Shown here in pieces: positions 9,632-18,251 of a stretch of 64,000 nt of DNA (positions are counted from its first letter, which is position 1; each line of letters starts with the position of its first letter). This DNA comes from Undibacterium paludis (GTDB lineage Bacteria; Pseudomonadota; Gammaproteobacteria; Burkholderiales; Burkholderiaceae_D). The position numbers and the translations under genes were made by a program. Where the stretch lies: assembly GCF_022568815.1 (NCBI RefSeq), contig NZ_JAKZHX010000006.1, positions 248,001-312,000 on the forward strand, read 5' to 3'. Under the pieces are notes generated by a model. The model saw only the letters and a program-made list of their open reading frames with translations, ran no database searches and was not told the origin of the DNA.

Positions 9632-9832
9632 ATGGATGTAACGGGTATTGCCAATGTTGCTACAACTCTGGCTGATGTCGGCACCAGTCAGGCTGTGAGT
9701 ATTGCCGTCTTGAAAAAGGCTAACGATATTACAGCTGAAAGTGCTACTGCATTGATAGAAGCCGTATCAGAAAACAGGTCTGTGGCCAACCTACCGCCCA
9801 ATCTGGGGCGGAATATCAATACCACTGCCTGA
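9632..9832 (+). CDS. YjfB-family putative motility protein
   Basis: A 66-residue small protein. The N-terminal MDVTGIANVATTLA, the central QAVSIAVLKKANDI segment and the short polar tail fit the YjfB family, whose members are ~60 residues and whose genes are often in flagellar regulons; the biochemical role is unknown. There is no signal peptide or membrane segment. A ribosome-binding site (AAGGGG) is well placed before the ATG. The sigma-28-type promoter directly upstream independently supports a motility link. A strong terminator follows, so it is a monocistronic unit nested behind mobB. Confidence 0.8.
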   Translation: MDVTGIANVATTLADVGTSQAVSIAVLKKANDITAESATALIEAVSENRSVANLPPNLGRNINTTA

Positions 9833-9855
9833 TATTCTTGTTGAGGCTGTCGAAG

Positions 9856-9883
9856 GCGCGCCTGTGGCGCGCTTTTGTTTTTT
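9856..9883 (+). terminator. Intrinsic terminator after YjfB-like gene
   Basis: GCGCGCC-TGT-GGCGCGC stem-loop followed by TTTTGTTTTTT. Confidence 0.9.
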
Positions 9884-9972
9884 CAGGCCGGCAAGCAAAT
9901 TCTAGATCTGGCGCAAGCATGATCTTGCCTGATCGGCGATAATCTTCCCATTTTGGGATTTCTGGAAATACT

Positions 9973-10401
9973 ATGGAGCAAAATTCTTGGGGCTGGTCTG
10001 ACCGCCTCAGCCTCAGTTATGGGCCTATGGATGAGACGCATAAAGAGTTTGTCGAGCTTTGTGCCGCCCTGTCGGAAGACAATCCTGCCACCTTTGTGAG
10101 CAGGCTCGATGCCTTGATTGCTCATTCCATAGAACATTTTGAGCAAGAGAATCGCTGGATGGCAGAAACTGCTTTTCCACCAGCCGGTTGCCACAGGCAA
10201 GAGCACGAGGCTGTCCTGGAAGTCATGCAGGAAGTCAGGCGCAGGGTAGAGCTGGGCGAACTGGATCTGGCAACGCGCCTGGCTGAAGAATTGCCGTTAT
10301 GGTTTGAACATCATGTGGACACCATGGACAACATGCTGGCGCGTTTTATGGCAAGCAATCCTGAAAAACTGATGAATGCTGATCAGGCTCAACCAGCCTG
10401 A
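9973..10401 (+). CDS. Bacteriohemerythrin
   Basis: A 142-residue soluble hemerythrin-domain protein that binds O2 reversibly at a di-iron centre. The ligands follow the family pattern: His23 (MDETHKEF), His55 and Glu59 (HFEQE), His74 and His78 (CHRQEH), His114 and Asp119 (HHVDTMD). No signal peptide or sensor domain is attached, so it is a stand-alone oxygen or iron carrier, or an oxygen supply for chemotaxis/respiration. Its 3' end overlaps the convergent S4-domain gene by 13 bp. Confidence 0.92.
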   Translation: MEQNSWGWSDRLSLSYGPMDETHKEFVELCAALSEDNPATFVSRLDALIAHSIEHFEQENRWMAETAFPPAGCHRQEHEAVLEVMQEVRRRVELGELDLATRLAEELPLWFEHHVDTMDNMLARFMASNPEKLMNADQAQPA

Positions 10402-10607
10402 ACGTGTATCTCTATATCGCCCAGGCTGACCAGTTGGCCTGCGCGTATCTTTGCAGTCTTGCGCAATTCCTGCTGGCCGTCCACGCTGACATCGCCACTG
10501 GCAACAATGGCCTTGCCTGCGCCACCGCTTTCGCACAGGCCCACCAGTTTCAGTAACTGGTTCAGTTCCACATAGTCGCCTTCCAGGCTAAAACTCAGCT
10601 TTTGCAT
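10389..10607 (-). CDS. S4-domain RNA-binding protein (YbcJ-like)
   Basis: A 72-residue protein consisting of a single S4 RNA-binding fold. FSLEGDYVELNQLLKLVGL at the N-terminus and the GGAGKAIVASGDVSVDGQ segment are characteristic of the YbcJ family, which may bind structured RNA or the ribosome; no defined role is established. The ATG follows a well-placed AGGA. Its stop codon lies inside the end of the convergent hemerythrin gene, so the two transcripts are antisense over 13 bases. Confidence 0.88.
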   Translation of the reverse strand: MQKLSFSLEGDYVELNQLLKLVGLCESGGAGKAIVASGDVSVDGQQELRKTAKIRAGQLVSLGDIEIHVQAG

Positions 10608-10649
10608 ATAATTTCCTTCAAGACCGCAATAGAAGGGACGCAGCTTACA

Positions 10650-10919
10650 CTATTTCGCTAGCCGTGTTTCAGCTTTGTCCAGCCAGATTCCCAGTTGCGT
10701 AATCAAATCGGCCTGGCTGAAAGAGCAGCTTTCTTCGGTGAACATGCTGCCGGATTCCAGGCGGCCGAGCAGGTTTTCCATGACTTCGGCAAACTGTGGC
10801 GGCAGGGATGACAATAATTCAGTCTGGTTGCGCCAGATCTGGCAAAATTGGGTGACATTGATGTTGCCAGCCGGTAAATCCAGGATACTTTGACGTAATT
10901 GTGCAATGAACTTGAGCAT
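10650..10919 (-). CDS. Hypothetical protein
   Basis: An 89-residue protein I do not recognise (99 residues if translation starts at 10949). Neither candidate ATG has a strong ribosome-binding site; the second (MLKFIAQLRQSIL) was chosen because the extra N-terminal residues look unstructured. The protein is predicted mostly helical and soluble with one Cys near each third; there is no signal peptide. It may be co-transcribed with the S4-domain gene 42 bp downstream on the same strand. I cannot assign a function. Confidence 0.55.
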   Translation of the reverse strand: MLKFIAQLRQSILDLPAGNINVTQFCQIWRNQTELLSSLPPQFAEVMENLLGRLESGSMFTEESCSFSQADLITQLGIWLDKAETRLAK

Positions 10920-11048
10920 ATGGAAACTTTTAGCTTGAAAAAAAGTCATAAGCTAGTAGGATAATCTGATCGCAGCTTGAATCCAATCGAAAATGTAGTG
11001 CGTACAAGTTGGTGTGGATGGTGCGGCTGAAAAATTTTAAAAAATTTT

Positions 11049-11073
11049 TGTAAGTTTGCTTTGTCTGCGTCGA
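11049..11073 (+). promoter_or_regulatory. Possible ECF-sigma promoter of the bufferin operon
   Basis: TGTAAG and CGTCGA separated by 13 bases resemble the -35/-10 of ECF sigma factors, which control bufferin operons in other proteobacteria. The spacing is a little short and no sigma/anti-sigma gene is present nearby, so this is tentative. An AT-rich near-palindrome lies just upstream (11031-11049). Confidence 0.3.
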
Positions 11074-11143
11074 CTATAGGCTGTAGTTTCAAATTTTCCT
11101 ATCCAGGATATTTACCAAGTAGGTCACTTCACAGGAGATGAAC

Positions 11144-11398
11144 ATGAGTAACAAAGCAATGGTAGCAGTAGCACTGGCAGGTTTGTTGGGTTCTGGTTTG
11201 GCTATGGCAGCAGAGCCAGCTAAAACTGAAAAGTGCTTTGGTATCGCCAAAGCAGGTCAGAATGACTGCGCTACAAAATCTGGTTCCCACTCTTGCGCAG
11301 GTCAAGCTAAAAAAGACAATGACGCATCTGAATGGAAAAAAGTACCAGCCGGTTCTTGCGAAAAAATGGGTGGCAAACTGGAAGCACCCAAGTCCTGA
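11144..11398 (+). CDS. bufA: Bufferin precursor peptide (DUF2282 family)
   Basis: An 84-residue exported Cys-rich peptide of the DUF2282 / bufferin-1 family. A signal peptide ends at LAMA (residue ~22). The mature part has four Cys (31, 42, 51, 72) in the family pattern [19 protein letters not shown] and [10 protein letters not shown]. In studied bufferins the inner Cys residues are converted by the MNIO enzyme to thiooxazole groups and the product binds copper in the periplasm. The ATG at 11138 abuts AGGAG with no spacer, so the ATG six bases further (11144) is the better start. The MNIO enzyme and its partner follow directly, which fixes the assignment; the actual modification and metal here are inferred. 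Confidence 0.93.
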   Translation: MSNKAMVAVALAGLLGSGLAMAAEPAKTEKCFGIAKAGQNDCATKSGSHSCAGQAKKDNDASEWKKVPAGSCEKMGGKLEAPKS

Positions 11399-11425
11399 TA
11401 CTTGGTTGAGCAATGACGAGCTTGA

Positions 11426-12313
11426 ATGAGTTTGACTGATAAGGCTCGCTTGTACCCGCAACCGGCGTCTGCCCTGCAAGGGGTAGGCGTCGGCTTGCGT
11501 ACGCCACATTATCGTGATTTTCTGAATGCACCTGTCGCTATCGACTGGCTGGAGGTGCATTCAGAAAACTATTTTGGCGATGGCGGTTATGACCTGCATG
11601 TTTTGCAGACGTTGCGTCAAGACTATCCCGTCAGTTTGCATGGCGTAGGCTTGAGCCTGGGTTCCGCCCATGGCTATTCAGATTTGCACATCGACAAACT
11701 ACAGCGTCTGGTTGAGCGCGTAGAGCCAGCGTTGATATCCGAACACTTATGCTGGGGGGCTGTTGCAGGCCGGCACCTGAATGATCTCTTGCCCTTGCCC
11801 CTGATGCAAACCGCGCTTGATATGGTGAGTCAGCGGATTGAGTGGTTGCAGGACAGACTGAAGCAGCGCGTGCTGATAGAAAACGTCTCGACCTACCTGC
11901 GCTTTGCCAGTGACGACATGTCGGAAGCCGAATTCCTGGCGGCCCTGGTCAGGCGTAGTGGTTGCGGTATCTTGCTTGATGTTAATAATCTGTATGTCAA
12001 TCAAAACAACCATGGAGAAAGTGCATCCGCTGCCTTGAAGGTAATGGCTGCTTTGCCAGGCGGATCGATTGGTGAAATTCATCTGGCAGGGCATTTACAG
12101 ACAGATATTTGTCTGGTTGATGACCACGGCAGCCAGGTCGCCGGGCCGGTTTGGGACTTGTTCACTCAGGCCTGTCATTTGCTTGGAACAGGTATTCCTG
12201 TCTTGATAGAGTGGGATACTGCCATCCCCGCACTGCCAGTCTTGCTGGCCGAGGCCGACAAAGCCAGGGAAATTCTTGCCGCCATTAAACCTGCCAGGGC
12301 AACTGCAGCATGA
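11426..12313 (+). CDS. bufB: Bufferin-modifying MNIO enzyme (DUF692 family)
   Basis: A 295-residue TIM-barrel multinuclear non-heme iron oxidase (DUF692/MNIO). These enzymes use iron clusters to oxidise Cys residues of a substrate peptide. Metal- and substrate-site segments characteristic of the family are visible: [66 protein letters not shown] and the final IEWD. It starts 27 bp after the precursor gene and overlaps the next gene by four bases (ATGA), so the three are one transcription unit. Substrate is inferred to be the adjacent bufferin peptide. Confidence 0.94.
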   Translation: MSLTDKARLYPQPASALQGVGVGLRTPHYRDFLNAPVAIDWLEVHSENYFGDGGYDLHVLQTLRQDYPVSLHGVGLSLGSAHGYSDLHIDKLQRLVERVEPALISEHLCWGAVAGRHLNDLLPLPLMQTALDMVSQRIEWLQDRLKQRVLIENVSTYLRFASDDMSEAEFLAALVRRSGCGILLDVNNLYVNQNNHGESASAALKVMAALPGGSIGEIHLAGHLQTDICLVDDHGSQVAGPVWDLFTQACHLLGTGIPVLIEWDTAIPALPVLLAEADKAREILAAIKPARATAA

Positions 12314-13122
12314 CGTCCGCGACCACACTGACAGCATTACAGGAGCAGTTTGCACATGCCTTGATTCATCCTGCACATGCGGATGCAGCTATGCCCATGT
12401 TCAATGCACATCCCTTTGGCGAAGACAGACTGGCTCTGTACCGTGGCAATTTGACTGCTATCTGGAATAATGCGCTGGCTAATGCCTATCCTGTATTACA
12501 TCAACTGGTGGGTGACGCGTATTTTGAACAGGTGGCACGGGCCTATGGTCGTACCCATCCATCCATATCTGGTGACCTCAATGATTTCGGGGCGGATTTG
12601 CCGGCATTCCTGAAAAACATACCTGATGCGGCGGATTATCCTTATTTCCCTGACATGGCTGCGCTGGAGTGGCAGGTGCATCGTGCCTATTATGCTACAG
12701 ATGACAATAGCCTGAGCTTGGCGGAGCTGGTGCAGCAAGCTACTGCCGGAGGGTGCGATGTCCAGACGGCGCAACTGGAATTGCATTCCGCCGTCAGCCT
12801 GTATCGTTCTGACTGGGCCTGTGTCGATATCTGGCTGGCGCATCAGCCGGATGCGTCAATGGACATTCCGGCCAATATTCAACGACCGTGTTATGGCCTG
12901 ATTTGCAGACCATCCTGGGCGGTTCAACTTGTTTCTTTGGACCAGCCTGCCTGGCTCGCCCTGAATGCCTTGCAGCAAGGCGCGACACTGGCCGATGCGC
13001 TGGAAGTTGCCGTGGATGCCGCAGTCAACAGTGGTATTGATTTTGATATCAATCGTCACTTGCAATCCTGGTTTTCCGCCGGTTTGTTCAGGCAGGTGAA
13101 ATTTTCTGAGCCTGATGTGTAA
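12310..13122 (+). CDS. bufC: Bufferin partner protein (DUF2063 family)
   Basis: A 270-residue protein whose N-terminal ~100 residues match the DUF2063 putative DNA-binding/HvfC-type domain ([52 protein letters not shown]). In related systems this protein forms a complex with the MNIO enzyme and is thought to present the precursor peptide; despite the old domain name, DNA binding is not expected. The C-terminal part carries a winged, beta-rich region. The ATGA overlap with the MNIO gene implies translational coupling and equal amounts of the two subunits. Confidence 0.92.
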   Translation: MTSATTLTALQEQFAHALIHPAHADAAMPMFNAHPFGEDRLALYRGNLTAIWNNALANAYPVLHQLVGDAYFEQVARAYGRTHPSISGDLNDFGADLPAFLKNIPDAADYPYFPDMAALEWQVHRAYYATDDNSLSLAELVQQATAGGCDVQTAQLELHSAVSLYRSDWACVDIWLAHQPDASMDIPANIQRPCYGLICRPSWAVQLVSLDQPAWLALNALQQGATLADALEVAVDAAVNSGIDFDINRHLQSWFSAGLFRQVKFSEPDV

Positions 13123-13174
13123 GTAAATAGTCTTTGCATTGACTAAGTTGCAGGAGATTAATTGGAGAACATTC

Positions 13175-13651
13175 ATGTACAACACCCTGCAATACTTTCA
13201 TAAATTAAGCACCCGTTTTGACGAGCAACTCAGCGTCCTGGGCGGTTCTGCCCTGAGTCTGGCGTTACGGTTATACGTAGGCTGGCAGTTTTTTAAAGCT
13301 GGCATGGTCAAGGTGTCGGACTGGCAGTCAACCTTGTCATTGTTCAGGGAGGAATACATCGTGCCTGTCGTTCCGCCTGAACTGGCTGCCTGGATGGGGG
13401 CGGGTGGTGAACTGGTTTTACCGGTCTTGCTGGTACTTGGCATTTTTTCCCGTCCAGCAGCCCTGGCCCTGTTTGCCGTGAATTTAATGGCAGTAATTTC
13501 ATATCCACAATTATTTGAACTTGAATGCCCGGCCGCCGTCAATTCCCATTTTTACTGGGGTATTTTGTTGCTGGTGCTGGTCAGTTTTGGCCCAGGAAAA
13601 TTGTCAGTGGATGCCTGGTTGGGCAAACGCCGGACTGCGCTTGCTGCATGA
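13175..13651 (+). CDS. DoxX-family membrane protein of the bufferin operon
   Basis: A ~158-residue membrane protein of the DoxX family with four predicted transmembrane helices; the family signature is seen in ALRLYVGWQFFKAGMVKVSDW, and GGELVLPVLLVLGIFSRPAALALF spans the second and third helices. The start at 13175 is chosen because GGAG lies 8 bases upstream; the frame is open from 13139. DoxX proteins are routine fourth members of bufferin operons (then called BufD) but their role is not settled; quinone-linked electron supply or membrane redox homeostasis has been suggested. It is the last gene of the operon. Confidence 0.88.
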   Translation: MYNTLQYFHKLSTRFDEQLSVLGGSALSLALRLYVGWQFFKAGMVKVSDWQSTLSLFREEYIVPVVPPELAAWMGAGGELVLPVLLVLGIFSRPAALALFAVNLMAVISYPQLFELECPAAVNSHFYWGILLLVLVSFGPGKLSVDAWLGKRRTALAA

Positions 13652-13657
13652 AGCACA

Positions 13658-13674
13658 GCATATGATCCATATGC
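13658..13674 (+). terminator. Hairpin after the bufferin operon
   Basis: GCATATG-ATC-CATATGC perfect inverted repeat seven bases after the DoxX stop, followed by CTGTTTT. A weak terminator, or an operator-like dyad. Confidence 0.4.
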
Positions 13675-13687
13675 CTGTTTTGCATGA

Positions 13688-13709
13688 TGAACTAATCGGA
13701 ATTAGTTCA
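13688..13709. promoter_or_regulatory. Palindromic operator candidate upstream of the RND pump
   Basis: TGAACTAAT-N4-ATTAGTTCA is a perfect 9-bp dyad, the size expected for a TetR- or MarR-family dimer site. It lies 74 bp before the membrane-fusion gene. No regulator gene is adjacent. A second dyad, CTTGTCT/AGACAAG with an 11-base loop, spans 13728-13752. Confidence 0.55.
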
Positions 13710-13782
13710 GTCAGATGATACATAAACCTTGTCTGCTTTGATACAAGACAAGAATTAGCCTCATATCTGACTGATCTCCATC

Positions 13783-14991
13783 ATGCAAAACAAATTCAGT
13801 TTCCGTGACGTTCACGGACAAATTCAATGGCGTACGCCTTTATTGACGGTAATTGCTGCAGCTGTTTGCAGCCTGGGTTACCTGGCTTATTCTGGCAAAA
13901 GTGTTGCGCAAGCCAGAACGCCGGACGCCAAAACAGAAAAAGAGCTGGTCTTTGAACTGTCGCCTGCTGATATCGCCAGCGCTGAATCAAGAGAGCTTTC
14001 CTCAAAATTGCCATTGTCCGGATCACTGGTGCCGGAAAGCCAGGTCACGATACGAGCCAAAGTCGTTGCTGAAGTAGCAGAAGCACCAATGCAGGAAGGT
14101 GTTGCTGTACGCAAGGGGCAGGTAATCGCCCGTTTTACTGCGGCAGACCTGCATGCGCGATTACTGACTCAGGAAGCTGCTGTTGATGAAGCGCAGGCGA
14201 AACTTGCCCTGGCCCAGAAAAACAGGCAGTCCAATGAGGTCCTGCTCAAGCAAAACTACATTTCACAGAATGCTTTTGATACCACACATAATGGTCTGGA
14301 ACTGGCTCAGGCCAATCTGAAGTCGGCCATGTCGCAAAAGCAGGTTGCCCAACTTGCACTGGCCGATACACAGGTGCGTGCCCCGCTTGATGGGATCATC
14401 AGCAAGCGGCATGTGCAGCCGGGCGAAAAAGTATCACCGGACTCACCCTTGTACAGCATTGTCAGTCTGGGGCGCATGACGCTGGAGGCACAAGTGCCTG
14501 CCAGTGAAATACCGCGCGTCAAAACGGGACAGAAAGTATTGTTCCAGGTAGATGGTTTTGGTGGTCGTGAATTCGAAGGCAAGGTTGCCAGGATTAATCC
14601 AGCAACCGAGGCAGGTTCTCGTTCCATGATGGTGTACATCGCTGTCGATAATGCCCATGCCAGCCTCAAGGGAGGCATGTTCGCCAAAGGCAGCCTGATA
14701 CTGGAGAAAACCGCCTCGACGGCCAGCGTACCCCTGACAGCCGTCAGGCAAGTAAATGGCGTTGATGTGGTGTACCAGGTACTCAATGATCAGGTCAGGA
14801 TACAGCCGGTCAAGCTGGGTTTGCGCAGTGATGATGAAGGGCATGTACAGATTTTACATGGTTTGGAGCCGGGGGCAGTAGTGATTGCCTCGCGTCTTGA
14901 TAGCGTCAAGGCTGGAAGCCGGGTGAAAATGCCCAGAGCGAGCACCAATGCCAACCAGAACCCGGCTTCTGGCACAGCTGCGAAGGTCTGA
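13783..14991 (+). CDS. RND efflux periplasmic adaptor (membrane-fusion protein)
   Basis: A 402-residue HlyD/AcrA-family adaptor that bridges an inner-membrane RND pump to an outer-membrane channel. A single N-terminal hydrophobic segment (TPLLTVIAAAVCSLGYLAY) anchors or exports it. The barrel-sandwich lipoyl halves are visible as GSLVPESQVTIRAKV...GVAVRKGQVIARF and VRAPLDGIISKRHVQPGEKV, with an alpha-hairpin between them (Gln/Ala-rich, residues ~120-195), then beta-barrel and membrane-proximal domains. It is followed after 3 bp by the pump gene. No outer-membrane factor is encoded here, so a TolC-type partner elsewhere is presumed. Confidence 0.92.
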   Translation: MQNKFSFRDVHGQIQWRTPLLTVIAAAVCSLGYLAYSGKSVAQARTPDAKTEKELVFELSPADIASAESRELSSKLPLSGSLVPESQVTIRAKVVAEVAEAPMQEGVAVRKGQVIARFTAADLHARLLTQEAAVDEAQAKLALAQKNRQSNEVLLKQNYISQNAFDTTHNGLELAQANLKSAMSQKQVAQLALADTQVRAPLDGIISKRHVQPGEKVSPDSPLYSIVSLGRMTLEAQVPASEIPRVKTGQKVLFQVDGFGGREFEGKVARINPATEAGSRSMMVYIAVDNAHASLKGGMFAKGSLILEKTASTASVPLTAVRQVNGVDVVYQVLNDQVRIQPVKLGLRSDDEGHVQILHGLEPGAVVIASRLDSVKAGSRVKMPRASTNANQNPASGTAAKV

Positions 14992-14994
14992 ACC

Positions 14995-17900
14995 ATGTGG
15001 ATGACCAAAGTCAGTATACAAAACCCCGTGTTCGCCACCATGGTCATGGTGGGCTTGATGGTGCTGGGCATTTTTTCGTACAAAGGTCTCGGTCTGGAAA
15101 ACATGCCCAATGTCGAATCGCCAGGGGTCTGGATGGAAGTACGTTACCCGGGGGCTTCACCAGAAATCGTTGAAAACGATATCACCAAGCCGGTTGAAAA
15201 TGTCGTCAATACCATCAGCGGTGTCAAGCGCATCATGGCCAGTTCGTATGAGGGCAGGGCTGGTATCTGGATAGAATTCCAGTTGTCGGTCAATGGTGAC
15301 AAGGTATTGCAGGAAGTCCGTGACAAGGTAGCACAGATACGTCCCGGATTTCCCAGGGATGTCAAAGATCCCTTCATCGTCAAGGGCGGTAATGACGACA
15401 ATAGCCGTCCCGTGGTGCAGATGGCAGTCAGTTCGGGTGAGCGCAGTCTGCGCGAGTTGTCGAACCTGACGGACCAGATCATCGTCAAGAAATTGCAGAG
15501 CGTACCTGGTGTTGGCCGGGTTGATACGCGTGGAGCGGTGATACGCCAGGTAGAGGTAAGGCTCCTGCCTGACCGCATGGCAGCCAATCGTGTCGGCGTC
15601 AATGAAGTGCTGACTGCGATACAGAACACCAATCAAAACATGCCTGCCGGCTTGATTACCCGTGGTGCGCAAGATCAGCTGGTCAGGCTGGAAGCCAAGA
15701 TAGTCGAGGCAAAAGGCTTTAATAAAATTATCGTGGCCCGTCGTGCTGGCGCACCGGTTTACCTGGAGCAGGTAGCCGAAGTGATTGATGGCGAGCGTGA
15801 AGAATATTCCATCTCTCGTGTGAACGGGCAAAGATCGATCGCGCTGGCGATATCACGAATACAGGATGCCAATATCGTCGAGGTTGGTGATGGCGTCATG
15901 GCTGCTATCGACGAACTGAAGACTCGTTTGCCAAAGGACGTGAAGATGACAGTCAGCGAAAACAATGCTGATTCTGTCAGGCATTCACTTGATGGTGTGA
16001 AAGAAACCATACTTGAAGGCGCTGGCCTGACGGTGCTGATTGTGTTTTTATTCCTGCACTCCTGGCGAAGTACCATCATCACCGGCCTGACCTTGCCGAT
16101 ATCGGTGATCGCCACATTCATCGCCTTGAAGGCATTCGGTTTTACACTGAATTTTCTGACCATGATGGCGCTCTCGCTTTGCATAGGTTTGCTGATCGAC
16201 GACGCAATTGTGGTGCGTGAAAATATTGTCCGCCATCTGGGCATGGGCAAGGGACATAAGCAGGCGGCTGAAGATGGCACGAATGAAATTGGTCTGGCCG
16301 TCATGGCCACCACATTTGCTATTGTTGCAGTGTTTGTACCGGTTGCCTTTATGAAGGGGATGATAGGCAAATTCTTTTTCCAGTTCGGTATTACCGTCAC
16401 GGTAGCGGTGCTGGTATCCCTGTTTGTCAGTTTCACGCTGGACCCCATGTTGTCTTCTGTCTGGCGTGACCCGGCAGAAAACCGTTTCAGGCATTTGCCC
16501 TGGCTGGCCAGGCTGATGGATGCTGTGGAACATGGTATAGAAAAACTGCACATTATTTATGGCAAGCTTTTGCAACTGGTTTTGCGCAAACGCAAAACGA
16601 CACTGCTGCTAGCATTGAGTTTATTCGCCTCCAGTTTTTTCCTGGTGCCCATGATAGGGACAGAATTCATACCGGAAGCGGATGAAGGTCAGATCACAAT
16701 CAATCTGAAGACACCTGTCGGTTCGAGTCTGACCTACACGGATGAAAAAACACGACAGGTAGAAGCAATTCTGAAAGAAATGCCGGCGATTCAAACCATC
16801 AACACGTCAGTTGGCGTAGAGAATGAGCGTAATACGGCGCAAATCAACATGAAGCTGACAGAAGTCCGCCTGACACATCGCAAGTCACAAAAGCAGATAG
16901 AGATGCAGATTCGTGAGCGCCTCAAAAGCATACCGGGCATAGAGATGGCCGTTGGTTTCGACAAGCCGATTTATGTTGCCATCCTTGGGCCTGATGCGGA
17001 CAAGTTGCAGGATGTGATCAATGACGTGATGAAAAAAATTGCGGCGATCAAAGGCATCACTGACCTGGAAAGCAGCCTGACGGGCGCCAATCCTACCGTT
17101 CTGGTCAAGGTTAACAATGAACTGGCCAATGACCTTGGTTTGTCTGTGCAGCAAATCGGCTCGGCCTTACGCCCTTTTGTTGCTGGCGACACCATAGGTC
17201 AATGGCTGGCGTCTGACGGACAGAATTATGAAATCAATGTGCAGTTACCCAAATCGGGGCGGCAAAAAATTTCTGATCTTGCCGACTTGTCATTGGCCAG
17301 TTCCAGGCAGGATGCGCAAGGCAATCCTGTCATGGTGCCTTTGCGTCAGGTAGTACAATTTATTCCCAGTACCAGTCCGCGTGTCATCAAAAGGCAGGAC
17401 TTGCAGCGCCGTGCTGCTATTTATGCGAATGTGGAAGGGCGACCCACCGGTGACGTTGGCGCAGAGGTGCAAAAACTGGTCAAGACCATACAGCTGCCGC
17501 CTGGTTATCGCTTCGACATCGGCGGGCAGACCAGGGAAATGCAGGAGTCATTCAGTGCAGCAGTTGCTGCCCTCGGTATTGCTGTGATCTTTATTTATCT
17601 GATACTGGCGTCACAATTCGGTAGTTTCCTGCAACCGCTGGCTATCATGACGGCCTTACCGTTTTCGCTGATAGGCGTCTTGCTGGCTTTGCTGATTACC
17701 GGCAGCACGCTGAACATTTTTTCCATTATCGGCTTTATTATGCTGATGGGGCTGGTGACCAAGAATGCGATTTTGCTTGTCGATTTTATCAATCAGGCGC
17801 AAAAGCAGGGTATGAGCCAGTTTGATGCCGTACTGGCTGCCGGTCAGGTACGGCTGCGCCCCATCCTGATGACTACTCTGGCCATGGTTTTTGGCATGCT

Positions 17901-18156
17901 GCCCATGGCAATCGGTCTCAGTGATGGTGCTGAAACCCAGGCGCCCATGGGCAGGGCCGTCATAGGCGGGATTATCACCTCCACACTGCTGACCCTGCTC
18001 GTCGTGCCCATTGCCTATACCTATCTCGATAACCTGGGTAAAAAAGCCAAAGCCTATTTTACCCGTCATGAAACCGGGACACAGGTACATGCAGTGGGAT
18101 ACGATACTGGAGTCGTGATCCCCACAACTGTAATCGGCAACATCGGTAAAGATTGA
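14995..18156 (+). CDS. RND efflux transporter, HAE1-like inner-membrane pump
   Basis: A 1053-residue AcrB-type proton-driven transporter with twelve transmembrane helices and two large periplasmic loops. The proton-relay Asp pair is in TM4 (LCIGLLIDDAIVVREN), the paired Lys in TM10 (MGLVTKNAILLVDFINQA), and TM1 begins at residue ~10. The pore/porter sequence differs from AcrB's Phe-rich pocket, so substrates cannot be guessed; this subgroup is commonly annotated as multidrug or organic-solvent efflux. Only 3 bp separate it from the adaptor stop and its own ribosome-binding site is weak, so translational coupling is likely. The C-terminal tail of ~30 residues is hydrophilic. Confidence 0.93.
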   Translation: MWMTKVSIQNPVFATMVMVGLMVLGIFSYKGLGLENMPNVESPGVWMEVRYPGASPEIVENDITKPVENVVNTISGVKRIMASSYEGRAGIWIEFQLSVNGDKVLQEVRDKVAQIRPGFPRDVKDPFIVKGGNDDNSRPVVQMAVSSGERSLRELSNLTDQIIVKKLQSVPGVGRVDTRGAVIRQVEVRLLPDRMAANRVGVNEVLTAIQNTNQNMPAGLITRGAQDQLVRLEAKIVEAKGFNKIIVARRAGAPVYLEQVAEVIDGEREEYSISRVNGQRSIALAISRIQDANIVEVGDGVMAAIDELKTRLPKDVKMTVSENNADSVRHSLDGVKETILEGAGLTVLIVFLFLHSWRSTIITGLTLPISVIATFIALKAFGFTLNFLTMMALSLCIGLLIDDAIVVRENIVRHLGMGKGHKQAAEDGTNEIGLAVMATTFAIVAVFVPVAFMKGMIGKFFFQFGITVTVAVLVSLFVSFTLDPMLSSVWRDPAENRFRHLPWLARLMDAVEHGIEKLHIIYGKLLQLVLRKRKTTLLLALSLFASSFFLVPMIGTEFIPEADEGQITINLKTPVGSSLTYTDEKTRQVEAILKEMPAIQTINTSVGVENERNTAQINMKLTEVRLTHRKSQKQIEMQIRERLKSIPGIEMAVGFDKPIYVAILGPDADKLQDVINDVMKKIAAIKGITDLESSLTGANPTVLVKVNNELANDLGLSVQQIGSALRPFVAGDTIGQWLASDGQNYEINVQLPKSGRQKISDLADLSLASSRQDAQGNPVMVPLRQVVQFIPSTSPRVIKRQDLQRRAAIYANVEGRPTGDVGAEVQKLVKTIQLPPGYRFDIGGQTREMQESFSAAVAALGIAVIFIYLILASQFGSFLQPLAIMTALPFSLIGVLLALLITGSTLNIFSIIGFIMLMGLVTKNAILLVDFINQAQKQGMSQFDAVLAAGQVRLRPILMTTLAMVFGMLPMAIGLSDGAETQAPMGRAVIGGIITSTLLTLLVVPIAYTYLDNLGKKAKAYFTRHETGTQVHAVGYDTGVVIPTTVIGNIGKD

Positions 18157-18224
18157 ATCATGAGCTTTCCATATGCAATCTGGAGAGATTGATATGAAAT
18201 GGGATATAATTTCTTTTTAGAAAT

Positions 18225-18251
18225 AAAAGAGATGCATTGCATCTCTTTTTT
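18225..18251 (+). terminator. Intrinsic terminator after RND operon
   Basis: AAAAGAGATGCA and TGCATCTCTTTT form a perfect 12-bp dyad, followed by a T-rich tail. Confidence 0.85.
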
